The notes under the pieces: generated by a model
The model's database searches: none
What the model saw: the letters and a program-made list of their open reading frames with translations, nothing else
Told to the model about the DNA's origin: nothing
Part shown: piece after piece, positions 1-8,795 of the stretch
How the letters are laid out: each line of letters starts with the position of its first letter
Position numbering within the stretch: position 1 is the first letter of the stretch
Position numbers and translations under genes: made by a program
Assembly: GCA_041736705.1 (NCBI GenBank)
Contig: JBGSTC010000025.1
Span: 92,474 to 156,473, forward strand
From: GWE2-51-13 sp041736705
Lineage (GTDB): Bacteria; Bacillota_I; Bacilli_A; Erysipelotrichales; Erysipelotrichaceae
DNA: 64,000 bases
Direction of reading: 5' to 3'

Positions 1-2
1 CT

Positions 3-89
3 TTCGGTAGCAAGGATATCCATGTTACCGCGATCGATTCGGATGGGAATCCATTCGAAATCATCCACGATGGAAAATTCAAGATCTAG
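3..89 (+). CDS. 3' end of an unidentified gene (partial)
   Basis: The window opens inside a plus-strand frame that ends at a TAG at 87-89 and gives 28 residues with a hydrophilic, beta-like C-terminus ending GKFKI. It converges on the oxidoreductase gene with a 4-bp overlap, normal for this tightly packed sequence. No motif can be assigned from so short a piece, so the function is unknown. That it is a real gene end rests on composition and position only. Confidence 0.4.
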   Translation, partial: FGSKDIHVTAIDSDGNPFEIIHDGKFKI

Positions 90-1093
90 TCGATTTCTAT
101 GACCCGGTCATCCGCTTTGAAACGAATCCCCGCCTGTCTACGACCATCTTCCATCACGCGGGACAAGATCAGCGAGTGTCGGGTCAGTTCATCGAGTTTC
201 TCTTGATTACGCGAACTGAACAGCGTTGCGAATTCGCTCGCTTCATACACCATCATTTCATCCTCTTGCGTTAGTCCGAGCTCTTCGGCTACCCCTTGCT
301 TAACTAAGGTTAATGACTTGATCCGACTGGGCGTACCCTCGATTTGGATGTACCCGGATTCCCCTTCGATGATCGTCGAATTGGGTCCATAGGAATCTTT
401 CGAGAAGGTACAAACGGCGATTTTATCTTTGAAATTCATCGTCATCACCCCCGAGCCGTCGATCCCGTTCGGATAAATGTTGGCTTGGTACGCGACCGAG
501 TCCGGAGTCCCGAAAAGACTGATCATAAGCGAAACCGGATAGATCCCAATATCGTAAAGAGCTCCGCCCGAATGATCCGGGCTAAAAACATTGGCGACTT
601 CCCCGTTAATGAACGCCTGGAAACGACTTGAATACTGACTCATATCGCTTCGAATGAGTTTGACGTTGCCGATTCGAGGCAACGATGAACGCAATACTTC
701 AAGATTCGGCACATGCCTCGAAGTGATGGCTTCCACGACATACCTCCCAGTGACGGACATCGTGCGGACCAAGTCGTCCATTTCTTTTTGTGTCGAGACC
801 ATCGGTTTCTCCGAGATTACATCCTTACCGGCAAGCAAGGCGCGCTTCGCCTGCGGGTAATGGAGATCATTGGGCGAGGCGATGTAGACGACATCGATCA
901 TCGGGTCCTGAAGAAAATCATCCAGATCGACCTTGATGTTCGGTATCTGGTTCTTTCGTGCAAACTCCGTCCCCTGTTCGATGGAACGGGAGTAGACGCT
1001 TACGACTTCAAACGCATCGGTTTTTCTGACCGCCGAAACAAAGGCCGCACTGATCAATCCTGTCCCGATCATCCCTAACCTAAGTTTTTCCAT
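86..1093 (-). CDS. Gfo/Idh/MocA family NAD(P)-dependent oxidoreductase
   Basis: The 335-residue protein has the family architecture: an N-terminal Rossmann fold with a GTGLIS dinucleotide loop at about residues 11-16 and the EKP motif (95-97) whose lysine is catalytic in characterised members, then the C-terminal alpha/beta domain. Family members oxidise or reduce hydroxyl carbons of sugars, inositols and related compounds in the cytoplasm. It is the last gene of the locus A PTS operon, 71 bp after the epimerase-like gene, so it probably acts on the imported sugar. A paralogue lies at 28266-29249. The start is the ATG behind a GAAAGGG-type ribosome site. The substrate cannot be read from the sequence. 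Confidence 0.88.
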   Translation of the reverse strand: MEKLRLGMIGTGLISAAFVSAVRKTDAFEVVSVYSRSIEQGTEFARKNQIPNIKVDLDDFLQDPMIDVVYIASPNDLHYPQAKRALLAGKDVISEKPMVSTQKEMDDLVRTMSVTGRYVVEAITSRHVPNLEVLRSSLPRIGNVKLIRSDMSQYSSRFQAFINGEVANVFSPDHSGGALYDIGIYPVSLMISLFGTPDSVAYQANIYPNGIDGSGVMTMNFKDKIAVCTFSKDSYGPNSTIIEGESGYIQIEGTPSRIKSLTLVKQGVAEELGLTQEDEMMVYEASEFATLFSSRNQEKLDELTRHSLILSRVMEDGRRQAGIRFKADDRVIEID

Positions 1094-1164
1094 AGATTTC
1101 CCTTTCTTAACGAGTGCTTAATCCACCAATAGAAAGAGATGGTTCGAAATCGAACCATCGTGCT

Positions 1165-1881
1165 TTATTTCAAGTTATATTTCACCGCTGCTTCATCCAA
1201 CGCTTTTCTGCACTTGCTCATGCCGGCTTCAATCCCTTCCGGGTCTTTGAAAATCGCCGATGAGAGGATGACGACATCCGGATTGCAGGCAAGCAGAGGA
1301 TCCATATTGTCATGACGCAAGCCGCCATCGATCGCCAATTCGCATTTCGGGTTCTTCTCATCGATCATTTTGCGGGCACGCGCGACAAGATCCACCGCTG
1401 ACCGGCGCCAACCCCAATTGTCTTTTCCATCCGTTTCATCGACACCATGGACGATGACTTGAAGACGATCGATATCGTAGATCGCTTCTTCGACAAAGCA
1501 CAAGGGGGTATAGCCACCGATGTGTAGACCGATCTTTATACCGAACTCCCGACAATAGTTCACGATGTACATGAATTGCGACCCGATGAAATGTTCGGCA
1601 GGCAGAATCAACATGTTCGCCCCTGCCGCTGCGATTTTCTCGATGAAGAGACGGTCGCATGTCTCGGTATAAAAGTGGCATTCGATCGGAAGTTTGGTTT
1701 CCGGGCGGATTCCTTCGATGACCTGATGACCGCCCATAAGTTGCATGTTCTTTAAATCATGCATGTCTGCGGCATCCGAGTGGATGTAGTCCGCGCCGGC
1801 GCGATCCGCCGCGATGACGATGTCCGCAATCCTTCCATAATTCACATGGGCTAATCCCGCTGAGATTTTAATGTGTTTCAT
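1165..1881 (-). CDS. Ribulose-phosphate 3-epimerase-family protein (TIM barrel)
   Basis: The 238-residue protein resembles ribulose-phosphate 3-epimerases and D-allulose-6-phosphate epimerases. Family metal-site elements are visible: the early HSDAADMHD segment (His and Asp), the later IECHFY segment and AIDGGL near residue 180, equivalent to the phosphate-side DGG loop. Epimerases of this fold interconvert C3 epimers of ketose phosphates. It overlaps the upstream alcohol dehydrogenase gene by 14 bp, which suggests translational coupling within the locus A operon. The sequence departs enough from housekeeping Rpe (altered first metal motif, HIGGY instead of the usual core) that a dedicated sugar-phosphate substrate is more likely than ribulose 5-phosphate. 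That specificity is inferred. Confidence 0.75.
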   Translation of the reverse strand: MKHIKISAGLAHVNYGRIADIVIAADRAGADYIHSDAADMHDLKNMQLMGGHQVIEGIRPETKLPIECHFYTETCDRLFIEKIAAAGANMLILPAEHFIGSQFMYIVNYCREFGIKIGLHIGGYTPLCFVEEAIYDIDRLQVIVHGVDETDGKDNWGWRRSAVDLVARARKMIDEKNPKCELAIDGGLRHDNMDPLLACNPDVVILSSAIFKDPEGIEAGMSKCRKALDEAAVKYNLK

Positions 1882-3058
1882 TTTCTTCCTCCATTGTTAG
1901 ACTTTTCTTTACAATCCACTGAATCTCTTCTTTGGATGCCATCGGAAGATGCGACCAGACTTCGCTGTGTTCGAGTTCTTGGGCAAGTTTACTCGTAAGT
2001 CCGGCTTGTTTCAGATCGATCTTCAACCCGATGTCCGCGATGAATTTCTCCATTTCGTCGCCTGAGTTCAAGGCTGCCGTTGCATCGTCATATGAATCGT
2101 TCATCGGGTTCAATAGTCTGGCGACGTATGCGAACTTGGATGGATTCATCCCATGGAATTTGCGCATATACTCGGGATAGACGATCGCGAGGCACTGTCC
2201 ATGGTTTAGTCGAGTCAAGGCGCTACCGATGACTTCGCTGAGCGGATGAGGCAACTGCGCCCCGCCGTTTGCCAGACACATCCCGGCCATCGTATCCGCG
2301 AGCGCCAACGACTCCCTGAATTCGATCTTGTTTTCAAGCAGTACTTTCGGTAGTGTCGTGAGGATGCGTTTGATTGCATCTTCACACATCATTTCGACAA
2401 ACGGGGACAAGCGTTGACCCAGATAGGACTCGAAGGCATGGGTGAAGGCATCGAACGACGTACTCGCCGTCAACGTCTTCGGAAGCGTCAGCATCAGTTC
2501 CGGGTCGACGATCACTTCTTTGGGGAAATGATCCGGATGGAACACCGTTAGTTTTTGATGGGAGAGGGCGTCGGTGATCACGGCTGCCTGCGTGCATTGC
2601 GAACCGGTTCCGGAGGTTGTGGATATGGCGATCAGAGGTAAGGGGTTTAAGCCGATTCTCGGATAGTCGCCAAAGGGGTAATCGTTGGCTTTGAATCGTG
2701 TTTCCCAGTCGATCGACGAGTTCCCGAAGTTCGAACACACCATTTTGGCGGTATCGATGCTTGATCCGCCACCGATTGCGATGACGAACTCGACATTGGA
2801 AACCGTGGCCAGATTGAACGCTTTCTCGACGGTCGTCGACGAGGGGTTGGCCTCGACGTCATAGAAGGTGATGAACTCGATCGATTCATCGGACAAAACC
2901 CTTTGCGCCCGATCATACATGGATTGGATGAACGGCGTCATCATGGGTCCGATGATCAAACATTTGTTTCCGTATTTCTTTGAAATTCTTCCAAGATCGT
3001 CGAGTCTTCCACAACCGAAGTGGATTCTCGGCGGCATAGAGTAGTCGAAGGGCTTCAT
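1868..3058 (-). CDS. Iron-containing alcohol dehydrogenase
   Basis: This 396-residue protein is a group III metal-dependent alcohol dehydrogenase. The NAD-binding GGGSSIDTAK motif lies near residue 95. All four usual metal ligands are present: Asp and His in FDAFTHAFE, His in LPHPLSEVIG and His in LNHGQCLA. Family members reduce aldehydes to alcohols or oxidise polyols. An upstream in-frame ATG at 3115 would lie inside the preceding gene, so I use the ATG at 3058, which begins one base after the tryptophanase-like stop. Its place in a PTS operon suggests reduction of an aldehyde released during sugar breakdown, but the substrate is unknown. Confidence 0.88.
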   Translation of the reverse strand: MKPFDYSMPPRIHFGCGRLDDLGRISKKYGNKCLIIGPMMTPFIQSMYDRAQRVLSDESIEFITFYDVEANPSSTTVEKAFNLATVSNVEFVIAIGGGSSIDTAKMVCSNFGNSSIDWETRFKANDYPFGDYPRIGLNPLPLIAISTTSGTGSQCTQAAVITDALSHQKLTVFHPDHFPKEVIVDPELMLTLPKTLTASTSFDAFTHAFESYLGQRLSPFVEMMCEDAIKRILTTLPKVLLENKIEFRESLALADTMAGMCLANGGAQLPHPLSEVIGSALTRLNHGQCLAIVYPEYMRKFHGMNPSKFAYVARLLNPMNDSYDDATAALNSGDEMEKFIADIGLKIDLKQAGLTSKLAQELEHSEVWSHLPMASKEEIQWIVKKSLTMEEENETH

Positions 3059-3059
3059 G

Positions 3060-4445
3060 TTAAAGCAACTCGAATCCCGCGGTGAAATGTCTGAGCGAAG
3101 TGATCGGACCTTCATAAACTAGTTTCATCCCCTTGTATTCATCCCGCTTCCCATAAATGCACCCTAACGCTTCGACGATGCAGTCGAGATGCGAATTCGT
3201 ATACACACGGCGCGAAATGGCGATCCGCATCGTTTCCAAGGACGGCCAGATCGGCTCGCCCGTGACTTTGTCTTTGCTTCCGAAAGCACACGCCCCAAGT
3301 TCGACGGCACGGATTCCGGCTTCTTCATAGAGTGCGACAACCAATCTCTGCGATGGGAATTCATGTTGGGGAATCTGCGGGAAGAATCGTCTTCCATCCA
3401 CATACACACCGTGCCCGCCGGTCGGTTCGATGATCGGAATCCCTTTTTCTTTGAGTTTTCTGCCGAGATATTCGACTTGCTTCACGCGATAGTCCAGATA
3501 ATCGAAATCCGTGGCTTCTTGTAGACCGACCGCCAAGGCTTCCATATCCCGCCCGGCTTGTCCGCCATAGGTGATGAAGCCTTCATGGACGATCGCCAGT
3601 TGATTCGCCATATTGTAGATGTCTTTTCTGCGGGTCACGAAGAGACCTCCGATATTGACCAGCCCGTCTTTCTTGGAGCTCATCGTCGCCGTCTCGCAAT
3701 AAGAGAACATTTCACGTGTGATGTCTTTGATTGGAACATCCGCATACCCCGCTTCGCGTGTTTTGATGAAATACGCGTTTTCCGCGAGACGGGCGGCATC
3801 GATCACCACCGGAATGTTGTATTTTTTCGACAATTCGCTGACTTCGCGGATATTCTGCATCGAAACGGGTTGTCCGCCATTGTTGTTGCATGTCACGGTG
3901 ATGATGACGACCGAGATGTTCTCCGGTCCTTTTTCATCGATCAAGCGTTGCATTTTATTGAGATCGATATTCCCTTTAAATGGAATCGACGGACTGGCCG
4001 CATCCAAGCCTTCATCGACGACATAGTCGATCGGCAGCGCGCCTAGAACTTCCGCATTCCCCCTGAACGTATCGAAATGCATGTTCCCGATGGCATACTT
4101 CCCTTCTTTCGCATAGAGTTTCGCCATGATATAATCAGCCGCCCGACCTTGGTGCGTCGGTTGAACATAGGGCATCCCGAAGACATCTTGCACCGAAGCT
4201 TCCATTTTGTAGAAACTCTTGCACCCTGCATAGGACTCATCACCCAACATCAAAGCCGACCATTGGTTTGAACTCATCGCGGAAGTCCCGCTGTCCGTGA
4301 TGCAATCGATATAGCAGTTTTCCGCTTTTAACCGGAAAGCATTGTATTGCGCCTCGGCAAGATATCCTTGTCGTTCTTCTTTCGTCGTCTTCTTTACATT
4401 CTCCACCATTTTTATGCGGAAAGGTTCCGCGAATTGAAATCTCAT
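3060..4445 (-). CDS. tnaA: Tryptophanase-family PLP-dependent beta-eliminating lyase
   Basis: The 461-residue protein aligns throughout with tryptophanase and tyrosine phenol-lyase, which split aromatic amino acids into indole or phenol, pyruvate and ammonia. The PLP lysine lies in MSSKKDGLVNIGG. Three positions that separate the two enzymes favour tryptophanase: Asp in HFDTF (tyrosine phenol-lyase has Thr), AVELG in place of SMERG, and LRHFTA near the C-terminus, whose His matches His463 of E. coli TnaA. It is translated just before the alcohol dehydrogenase, one base apart, and after PTS EIIA. No tnaC-like leader or tnaB transporter is near. The setting in a sugar PTS operon is unusual, so a substrate other than tryptophan remains possible. 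Confidence 0.85.
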   Translation of the reverse strand: MRFQFAEPFRIKMVENVKKTTKEERQGYLAEAQYNAFRLKAENCYIDCITDSGTSAMSSNQWSALMLGDESYAGCKSFYKMEASVQDVFGMPYVQPTHQGRAADYIMAKLYAKEGKYAIGNMHFDTFRGNAEVLGALPIDYVVDEGLDAASPSIPFKGNIDLNKMQRLIDEKGPENISVVIITVTCNNNGGQPVSMQNIREVSELSKKYNIPVVIDAARLAENAYFIKTREAGYADVPIKDITREMFSYCETATMSSKKDGLVNIGGLFVTRRKDIYNMANQLAIVHEGFITYGGQAGRDMEALAVGLQEATDFDYLDYRVKQVEYLGRKLKEKGIPIIEPTGGHGVYVDGRRFFPQIPQHEFPSQRLVVALYEEAGIRAVELGACAFGSKDKVTGEPIWPSLETMRIAISRRVYTNSHLDCIVEALGCIYGKRDEYKGMKLVYEGPITSLRHFTAGFELL

Positions 4446-4464
4446 GTGTTCCTCTTTCTATCGT

Positions 4465-4941
4465 TCACTTCAAAACGGCAACATTCGGCTGACCACAGGT
4501 GACGAATGATTTCGGTTGGTTCACGATGCATTGTTTTTTCTGATCCAATACGATGACGGCCACATCGGTCGAGAGTACCTCCGGGTACTTCTTGACTTTC
4601 TCGAGGTCGAATTCCACAAGTAACGTGCCGACATCCACGGATTGACCGATGTCCACATGCTGGATAAATCCTTGTCCTTGCGCCTTGACGGTGTCGACTC
4701 CGATATGGATCAGGATCTCGGTCTTGTCCTTCGCCTGAATCCCGATCGCATGAAGCGTCGGATAGACCATCATCACCGTACCCTCGACCGGACTGACAAT
4801 CCTTCCGACCGCGGGGATGATCATATAACCATCCCCCAGGGTTTTCGAGGCGATGACGGACTCCGGATACTGGCTCAATGCATCGATCAGACCGTCGCAT
4901 ACCGCCGCAAACTGCAATTTCTTTTTACCAAATGTGAACAT
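4465..4941 (-). CDS. PTS glucose-type EIIA (Crr family)
   Basis: The 158-residue cytoplasmic protein is a stand-alone EIIA of the glucose superfamily. The phosphorylated active-site histidine lies in LIHIGVDTV and the second, structural histidine in LHAIGI, with the family PVEGTV segment near residue 52. It takes phosphate from HPr and hands it to the cysteine of the IIB domain in the neighbouring EIIBC gene. The gene follows EIIBC after 52 bp that contain a 12-bp stem-loop, and precedes the tryptophanase-like gene by 19 bp. The start follows an AAGGAGG site. Confidence 0.93.
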   Translation of the reverse strand: MFTFGKKKLQFAAVCDGLIDALSQYPESVIASKTLGDGYMIIPAVGRIVSPVEGTVMMVYPTLHAIGIQAKDKTEILIHIGVDTVKAQGQGFIQHVDIGQSVDVGTLLVEFDLEKVKKYPEVLSTDVAVIVLDQKKQCIVNQPKSFVTCGQPNVAVLK

Positions 4942-4959
4942 CGGTTTCCTCCTTTAGTC

Positions 4960-4987
4960 AACAAGGTACATCGGGATGTACCTTGTT
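4960..4987 (-). repeat. Intercistronic stem-loop between EIIBC and EIIA
   Basis: A perfect 12-bp inverted repeat (arms 4960-4971 and 4976-4987, loop of 4) sits between the EIIBC stop and the EIIA ribosome site. No U-tract follows, so it is more likely an mRNA processing or stabilising hairpin than a terminator. Confidence 0.7.
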
Positions 4988-4993
4988 TCGGTT

Positions 4994-6601
4994 CTAGTCA
5001 AGATTCAGAATGTCTTTGATCTTCGTCAATAAGGTCGTAACTCGTACGCCGTAGATGATCTGCAGGGATTTCCCGCTACGTACGACACCCATGGCTTCAA
5101 GATGCTGTTTCCAAGCTTCGTCGGCTGCGACCAAGGTTTCGTCTTTCACGGCGACGCGCAGACGCGTTGCACAGGCGGACAGGGTTTCGATATTCTCGGG
5201 TCCACCCAGGGCTTCGACGATTCTTGTTTCCAACGTATCCGTTCCATCGGCATTCTTCAATTCTTTGTATTTCTTTTTGGACATGAAGGCGACTTCTTCT
5301 TCGCCGCGTCCCGGGGTCTTAAGATTGAATTTTTCAATGAGGAATTTGAAGATGAAGAAATAGAGGAAGAAAGCGAGCGGCAACAACCAAATCAGCGCCA
5401 TGGCATGGACTTTCTGAGGTTGGAAGAGATTGGGGATCATGAAGAACAAGGCATGTCCGTTGATCGATATCTTGGCGACTTCGGCAAGCACGTACATCAG
5501 TCCGCTCAACGGAGCATAGACCAACCAATAGAGAGCGGGAGCGACGAAGAGGAAGGTATATTCGATCGGCTCGGAAATCCCGACCAACATGATCGTGATC
5601 ACGGCAGGAATGACGATCGAAGCCACTTTCTTGCGATTCACTTTCTTGGCGGTATACCACATGGCGGTCGCAGCCCCCGGTAAACCCGCAAGTTGGAACA
5701 AGACGCGACCTGTCGTAAAGTTTCTCGTAATGTATCCGGTCGCCGTGGCCGAAGCCGCTTGACCCGTGATGATGTTACGTACACCTTCATATAAGACACC
5801 ATCGATCATCATCGTTCCGCCGACTCTGGAATATTCGATCGGGAAAGCGATCAAGTGATGGATCCCAAACGGCAACAACATTTTGTCGAGGGTTCCGAAG
5901 ACGAAGGTTCCAAGCAATCCGGATTCACCGATGAATTTCGTGATGGCTTGCAATGCACCTGCGAAAACCGGCCAGACATAGAAAGTCGCGATCGCCATCG
6001 GCATCGCAGCCAAGGTAATCAGGATGATGACGTATTTCGGACCCGCGAAGAATGCGAACATCGCCGGGAACTCCTTTTGACAAAACTTATTGTGAACCAA
6101 TGCAGCGACGATCCCGGAAAGAATACCGGAGAAGATTCCCATATCGAAGGTGAAGATACCGGCGACGCTTCCCCACATCGCGGAGAAATTCATCGCCGCT
6201 TCGGCTGAGTACCCTTTCGCCATCAAGGCGGCGACGGTAACGGTATCCGAATTCCAACCCATGACGTTGGCGTATTTCCCAACGGAGTTGATGTAGACGA
6301 AGAACATGATCAACCCGGCGAACGCTGCCCAACCTTTTTCTTTTTTAGCCAAGGTGAACGCGATACCGACCGAGAACCAAATCGGAAGATAATTCATGAA
6401 CAAGAAACCCATTCCCGCCAACATGTTGAAGATGGACTTAACGAACAATCCGATGAACGTCGTGTCCGGTAGAACATTGGGTAAAATGTAATTCATGAAT
6501 GCAAACCCGATCCCGACATAGAAGCCAACGAGAACAAATAGAATAATGGGGACCATCATCGCTCCAGCAAATGACTGAAGCTTCTCTTGTAACCTTTTCA
6601 A
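4994..6601 (-). CDS. PTS EIIBC, glucose/alpha-glucoside/N-acetylglucosamine superfamily
   Basis: The 535-residue protein has an N-terminal EIIC domain with about ten membrane segments (residues about 12-425) and a C-terminal IIB domain (about 455-535) whose phosphorylated cysteine lies in LSACATRLRV. It imports and phosphorylates a sugar using phosphate from the EIIA encoded next. The initiation codon is TTG, eight bases after AGGAGG; the next in-frame Met (residue 15) would remove the amphipathic start typical of these proteins. The IIC core resembles MalX-type maltose/glucose transporters, but the substrate cannot be fixed. It is the first gene of the locus A operon and diverges from the PRD regulator at 6756. 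Confidence 0.9.
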   Translation of the reverse strand: MKRLQEKLQSFAGAMMVPIILFVLVGFYVGIGFAFMNYILPNVLPDTTFIGLFVKSIFNMLAGMGFLFMNYLPIWFSVGIAFTLAKKEKGWAAFAGLIMFFVYINSVGKYANVMGWNSDTVTVAALMAKGYSAEAAMNFSAMWGSVAGIFTFDMGIFSGILSGIVAALVHNKFCQKEFPAMFAFFAGPKYVIILITLAAMPMAIATFYVWPVFAGALQAITKFIGESGLLGTFVFGTLDKMLLPFGIHHLIAFPIEYSRVGGTMMIDGVLYEGVRNIITGQAASATATGYITRNFTTGRVLFQLAGLPGAATAMWYTAKKVNRKKVASIVIPAVITIMLVGISEPIEYTFLFVAPALYWLVYAPLSGLMYVLAEVAKISINGHALFFMIPNLFQPQKVHAMALIWLLPLAFFLYFFIFKFLIEKFNLKTPGRGEEEVAFMSKKKYKELKNADGTDTLETRIVEALGGPENIETLSACATRLRVAVKDETLVAADEAWKQHLEAMGVVRSGKSLQIIYGVRVTTLLTKIKDILNLD

Positions 6602-6755
6602 CTTTCCTTCCTCCTGTGTAGTTCAATGAACTTCCTGCCGTCATTCTATCACTGCAGTCCAACCTATGTATTTCCATCACATTCCATTGAATAATGGTAA
6701 AACTGTACAAATAAAGCCGTTGATAATATGGTAAGATACAGCCGAGGTGATCTGT

Positions 6756-8192
6756 ATGCTAACCTACCGAAATCTACAGGTTCTTGAACAAATCCTAAAA
6801 GCCGAAGGCGAGTTCACTTTTCGCCAAATCGCGAATCAGCTTGAATTGTCTGAGAAAACTGTCCGAAACCATTTGGACGAGGTCCATTCTTTTCTGGAAC
6901 GTTTTCAACTCAGTCTTGTCATCACACCGGGTACCGGTTCATCGCTTAGAGGCGATCCTGCTTCGAAAATCGATGCGCTTCGTGAAATCGAAGCCGCGAA
7001 GCAAACCGTTCATGTCATCCGTTCAAAGGATCGGATCCGGCTAATTCTGTATCGTTTGTTGCGTTATAACCAAACTTGCTATATCAGTGATCTAGAAGAA
7101 ATGCTGTTCATTTCTCGATCCTCCCTCTATAAAGATTTGAAAGAGGTCGAAGAATGGTTGTCCCGCTTTAAGATCAGTATCATGATCAACCGCAAGAAAG
7201 GGATTACGATCATCGGCGGCGAGAAGCGCTCACGCCTTGCACTCACCCAACTCATCGAAGAATCGACGATCCTTGGGGGATTCTCGATCTCCTCACCCAA
7301 TCCCTCCGATTTCGACGAGTACCTGACATCCATGGTCGATGAAGAGTCCTTCTCACGTCGCGCCGTCGTCAAGATCCTAAAAAACCTGGAGGAAGAAAGC
7401 TCCTACCATTTCGCCGGCGATGATATCCAACGCTTGATTTGGATCCTCTTGGTGTCCATCGATAGAATCAAGAACGGATTCACGGTCAGTTTAGGCGATG
7501 AGGCGACACACCGGCTTCAAACGAGTCTTTGGGTCAAATACCTAGCGAATCAACTGCCTGAAATTCAACGGGTGTTCCATATCGAACTTTGTGCGACGGA
7601 AGTCTATTATCTTGCCGGGATACTGCTCTCTTCCAAGTATTCGCAATCCGGTCAGGAGCCTGCGGATGCTTTATTGCATCGAGCGCAGGATATCTCCGAG
7701 AGATTCGCGGCACAAGTCTTTGAACATTGCGCGATCTTGGATAAGGAAGAATTCATCCATGGCTTGACGAAGCATATCTCGCTTATTCTGCAAAAAGCGC
7801 AGTACATTTGGGAATGCCGCAATCCCATGAAGAATGTGATCAAGAAAGAATTCCCTAACTCCTATCGGTTGGCGGAATCGATCGTTCCTCTGATCGAATC
7901 TTCGACTTCCATCGAAGTCCCCGATGATGAAGTGGCATACATCGCCATGCATATTATGTCCGGTCTGGAGCGATCACGGATACCGCTTCAAACGATCTTC
8001 ATTTACGATAAGCACTATAGCGAAATCAAATTCGCGTTGGCGAGCGTAAAGAACCACATCCAAGAAGTACAGATCGAACATGTCATGCAAGAGTCAGAAC
8101 TTACGGAAGAGATCTGCAGCATGTCGACCTTATTTTCACTTCGTCCCAACCCAAGAATGCATTATCGAAACCTTATTTCGTCATTCCGATGA
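6756..8192 (+). CDS. PRD-domain transcriptional regulator (BglG/MtlR-like), frameshifted near the 3' end
   Basis: Two winged-helix segments (residues about 5-60, with LSEKTVRNHL, and about 85-145, with ISRSSLYKDL) are followed by two PTS regulation domains (about 190-290 and 300-405). The PRDs are normally phosphorylated by HPr or EIIB to tune activity. The start is the ATG behind GAGGTG; a GTG nine bases earlier overlaps that site. After about residue 450 this frame becomes unrelated and stops at 8192, whereas the frame opened by a one-base shift near 8111 continues to a TAA at 8288-8290 and completes a typical EIIB-like domain (HVDLIFTSSQ, then FVIPMI). The gene is therefore probably a one-base-deleted form of a 511-residue regulator. 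It diverges from the locus A operon, its likely target. Confidence 0.85.
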   Translation: MLTYRNLQVLEQILKAEGEFTFRQIANQLELSEKTVRNHLDEVHSFLERFQLSLVITPGTGSSLRGDPASKIDALREIEAAKQTVHVIRSKDRIRLILYRLLRYNQTCYISDLEEMLFISRSSLYKDLKEVEEWLSRFKISIMINRKKGITIIGGEKRSRLALTQLIEESTILGGFSISSPNPSDFDEYLTSMVDEESFSRRAVVKILKNLEEESSYHFAGDDIQRLIWILLVSIDRIKNGFTVSLGDEATHRLQTSLWVKYLANQLPEIQRVFHIELCATEVYYLAGILLSSKYSQSGQEPADALLHRAQDISERFAAQVFEHCAILDKEEFIHGLTKHISLILQKAQYIWECRNPMKNVIKKEFPNSYRLAESIVPLIESSTSIEVPDDEVAYIAMHIMSGLERSRIPLQTIFIYDKHYSEIKFALASVKNHIQEVQIEHVMQESELTEEICSMSTLFSLRPNPRMHYRNLISSFR

Positions 8193-8312
8193 TTCCCGAT
8201 AAGCCCTTCATCAATGCGATCCAGCAGCAAATCAGAATCATGTTCGAGACGATTAACGATATGCGCATCATACGTAAACCACTCGAGTAAAAACGAGCTA
8301 AAGGAGATAAAA

Positions 8313-8795
8313 ATGTTGAACGAAATCGAACAACTCGAAAAGGACCTTGCTTTCGAAACCTTTTCAAGCAACACCGCATTACGAATCGGATCTTATCTAT
8401 CCCGGATGGCGATTGAACAGAACTTGCCTCTTGTCGTCGACATCCGTCTCTATAATCGTTGTCTCTATCATTTTTGTGCCGAAGGTACCACGCGTAATAC
8501 TGAGTATTGGGTAGAGCGGAAGAAAAACACGGTGGATTTCTTCGGTCACAGTACGCTCTGGGTTAAAACAAAGGTCAACGGGGATGCTACCTTGCTTGTA
8601 TCGAAATACGGACTTGAATCATCAAACACCACGATCGTCGAAGGTGGTTTCCCGATAGTATTGAAGGAATCCGGCATGATCGGAACGATCTGTATTTCAG
8701 GCTTGGAACCCGCGACCGATCATCGACTCGTTGTCGAAGCGCTTAAACATGAACTGCAGAGAAATCACGACGAATCAAGCGTGGTTAAACCATAA
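8313..8795 (+). CDS. UPF0303 / GlcG-HbpS-fold family protein
   Basis: The 160-residue protein carries the hallmark core of the UPF0303 family: a WVERKKNTV segment followed by FGHST in the middle and a small alpha/beta fold related to HbpS/GlcG proteins. Family members are cytoplasmic and poorly characterised; some relatives bind haem. The start is the ATG after AAGGAG; a longer frame from 8214 would overlap the 3' end of the regulator. It lies 22 bp after the true end of the PRD regulator gene, suggesting co-transcription, and converges on ndk with a 21-bp overlap. Its role is unknown. Confidence 0.75.
   Translation: MLNEIEQLEKDLAFETFSSNTALRIGSYLSRMAIEQNLPLVVDIRLYNRCLYHFCAEGTTRNTEYWVERKKNTVDFFGHSTLWVKTKVNGDATLLVSKYGLESSNTTIVEGGFPIVLKESGMIGTICISGLEPATDHRLVVEALKHELQRNHDESSVVKP

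Noticed and set aside
3060..4445. Tyrosine phenol-lyase as the identity of the PLP lyase
   Set aside because: The three discriminating positions (FDT Asp, AVELG, RHFTA His) match tryptophanase rather than tyrosine phenol-lyase.
8081..8130. Programmed ribosomal frameshifting in the PRD regulator
   Set aside because: No slippery heptamer or following pseudoknot is seen near the shift; a missing base is the simpler explanation.
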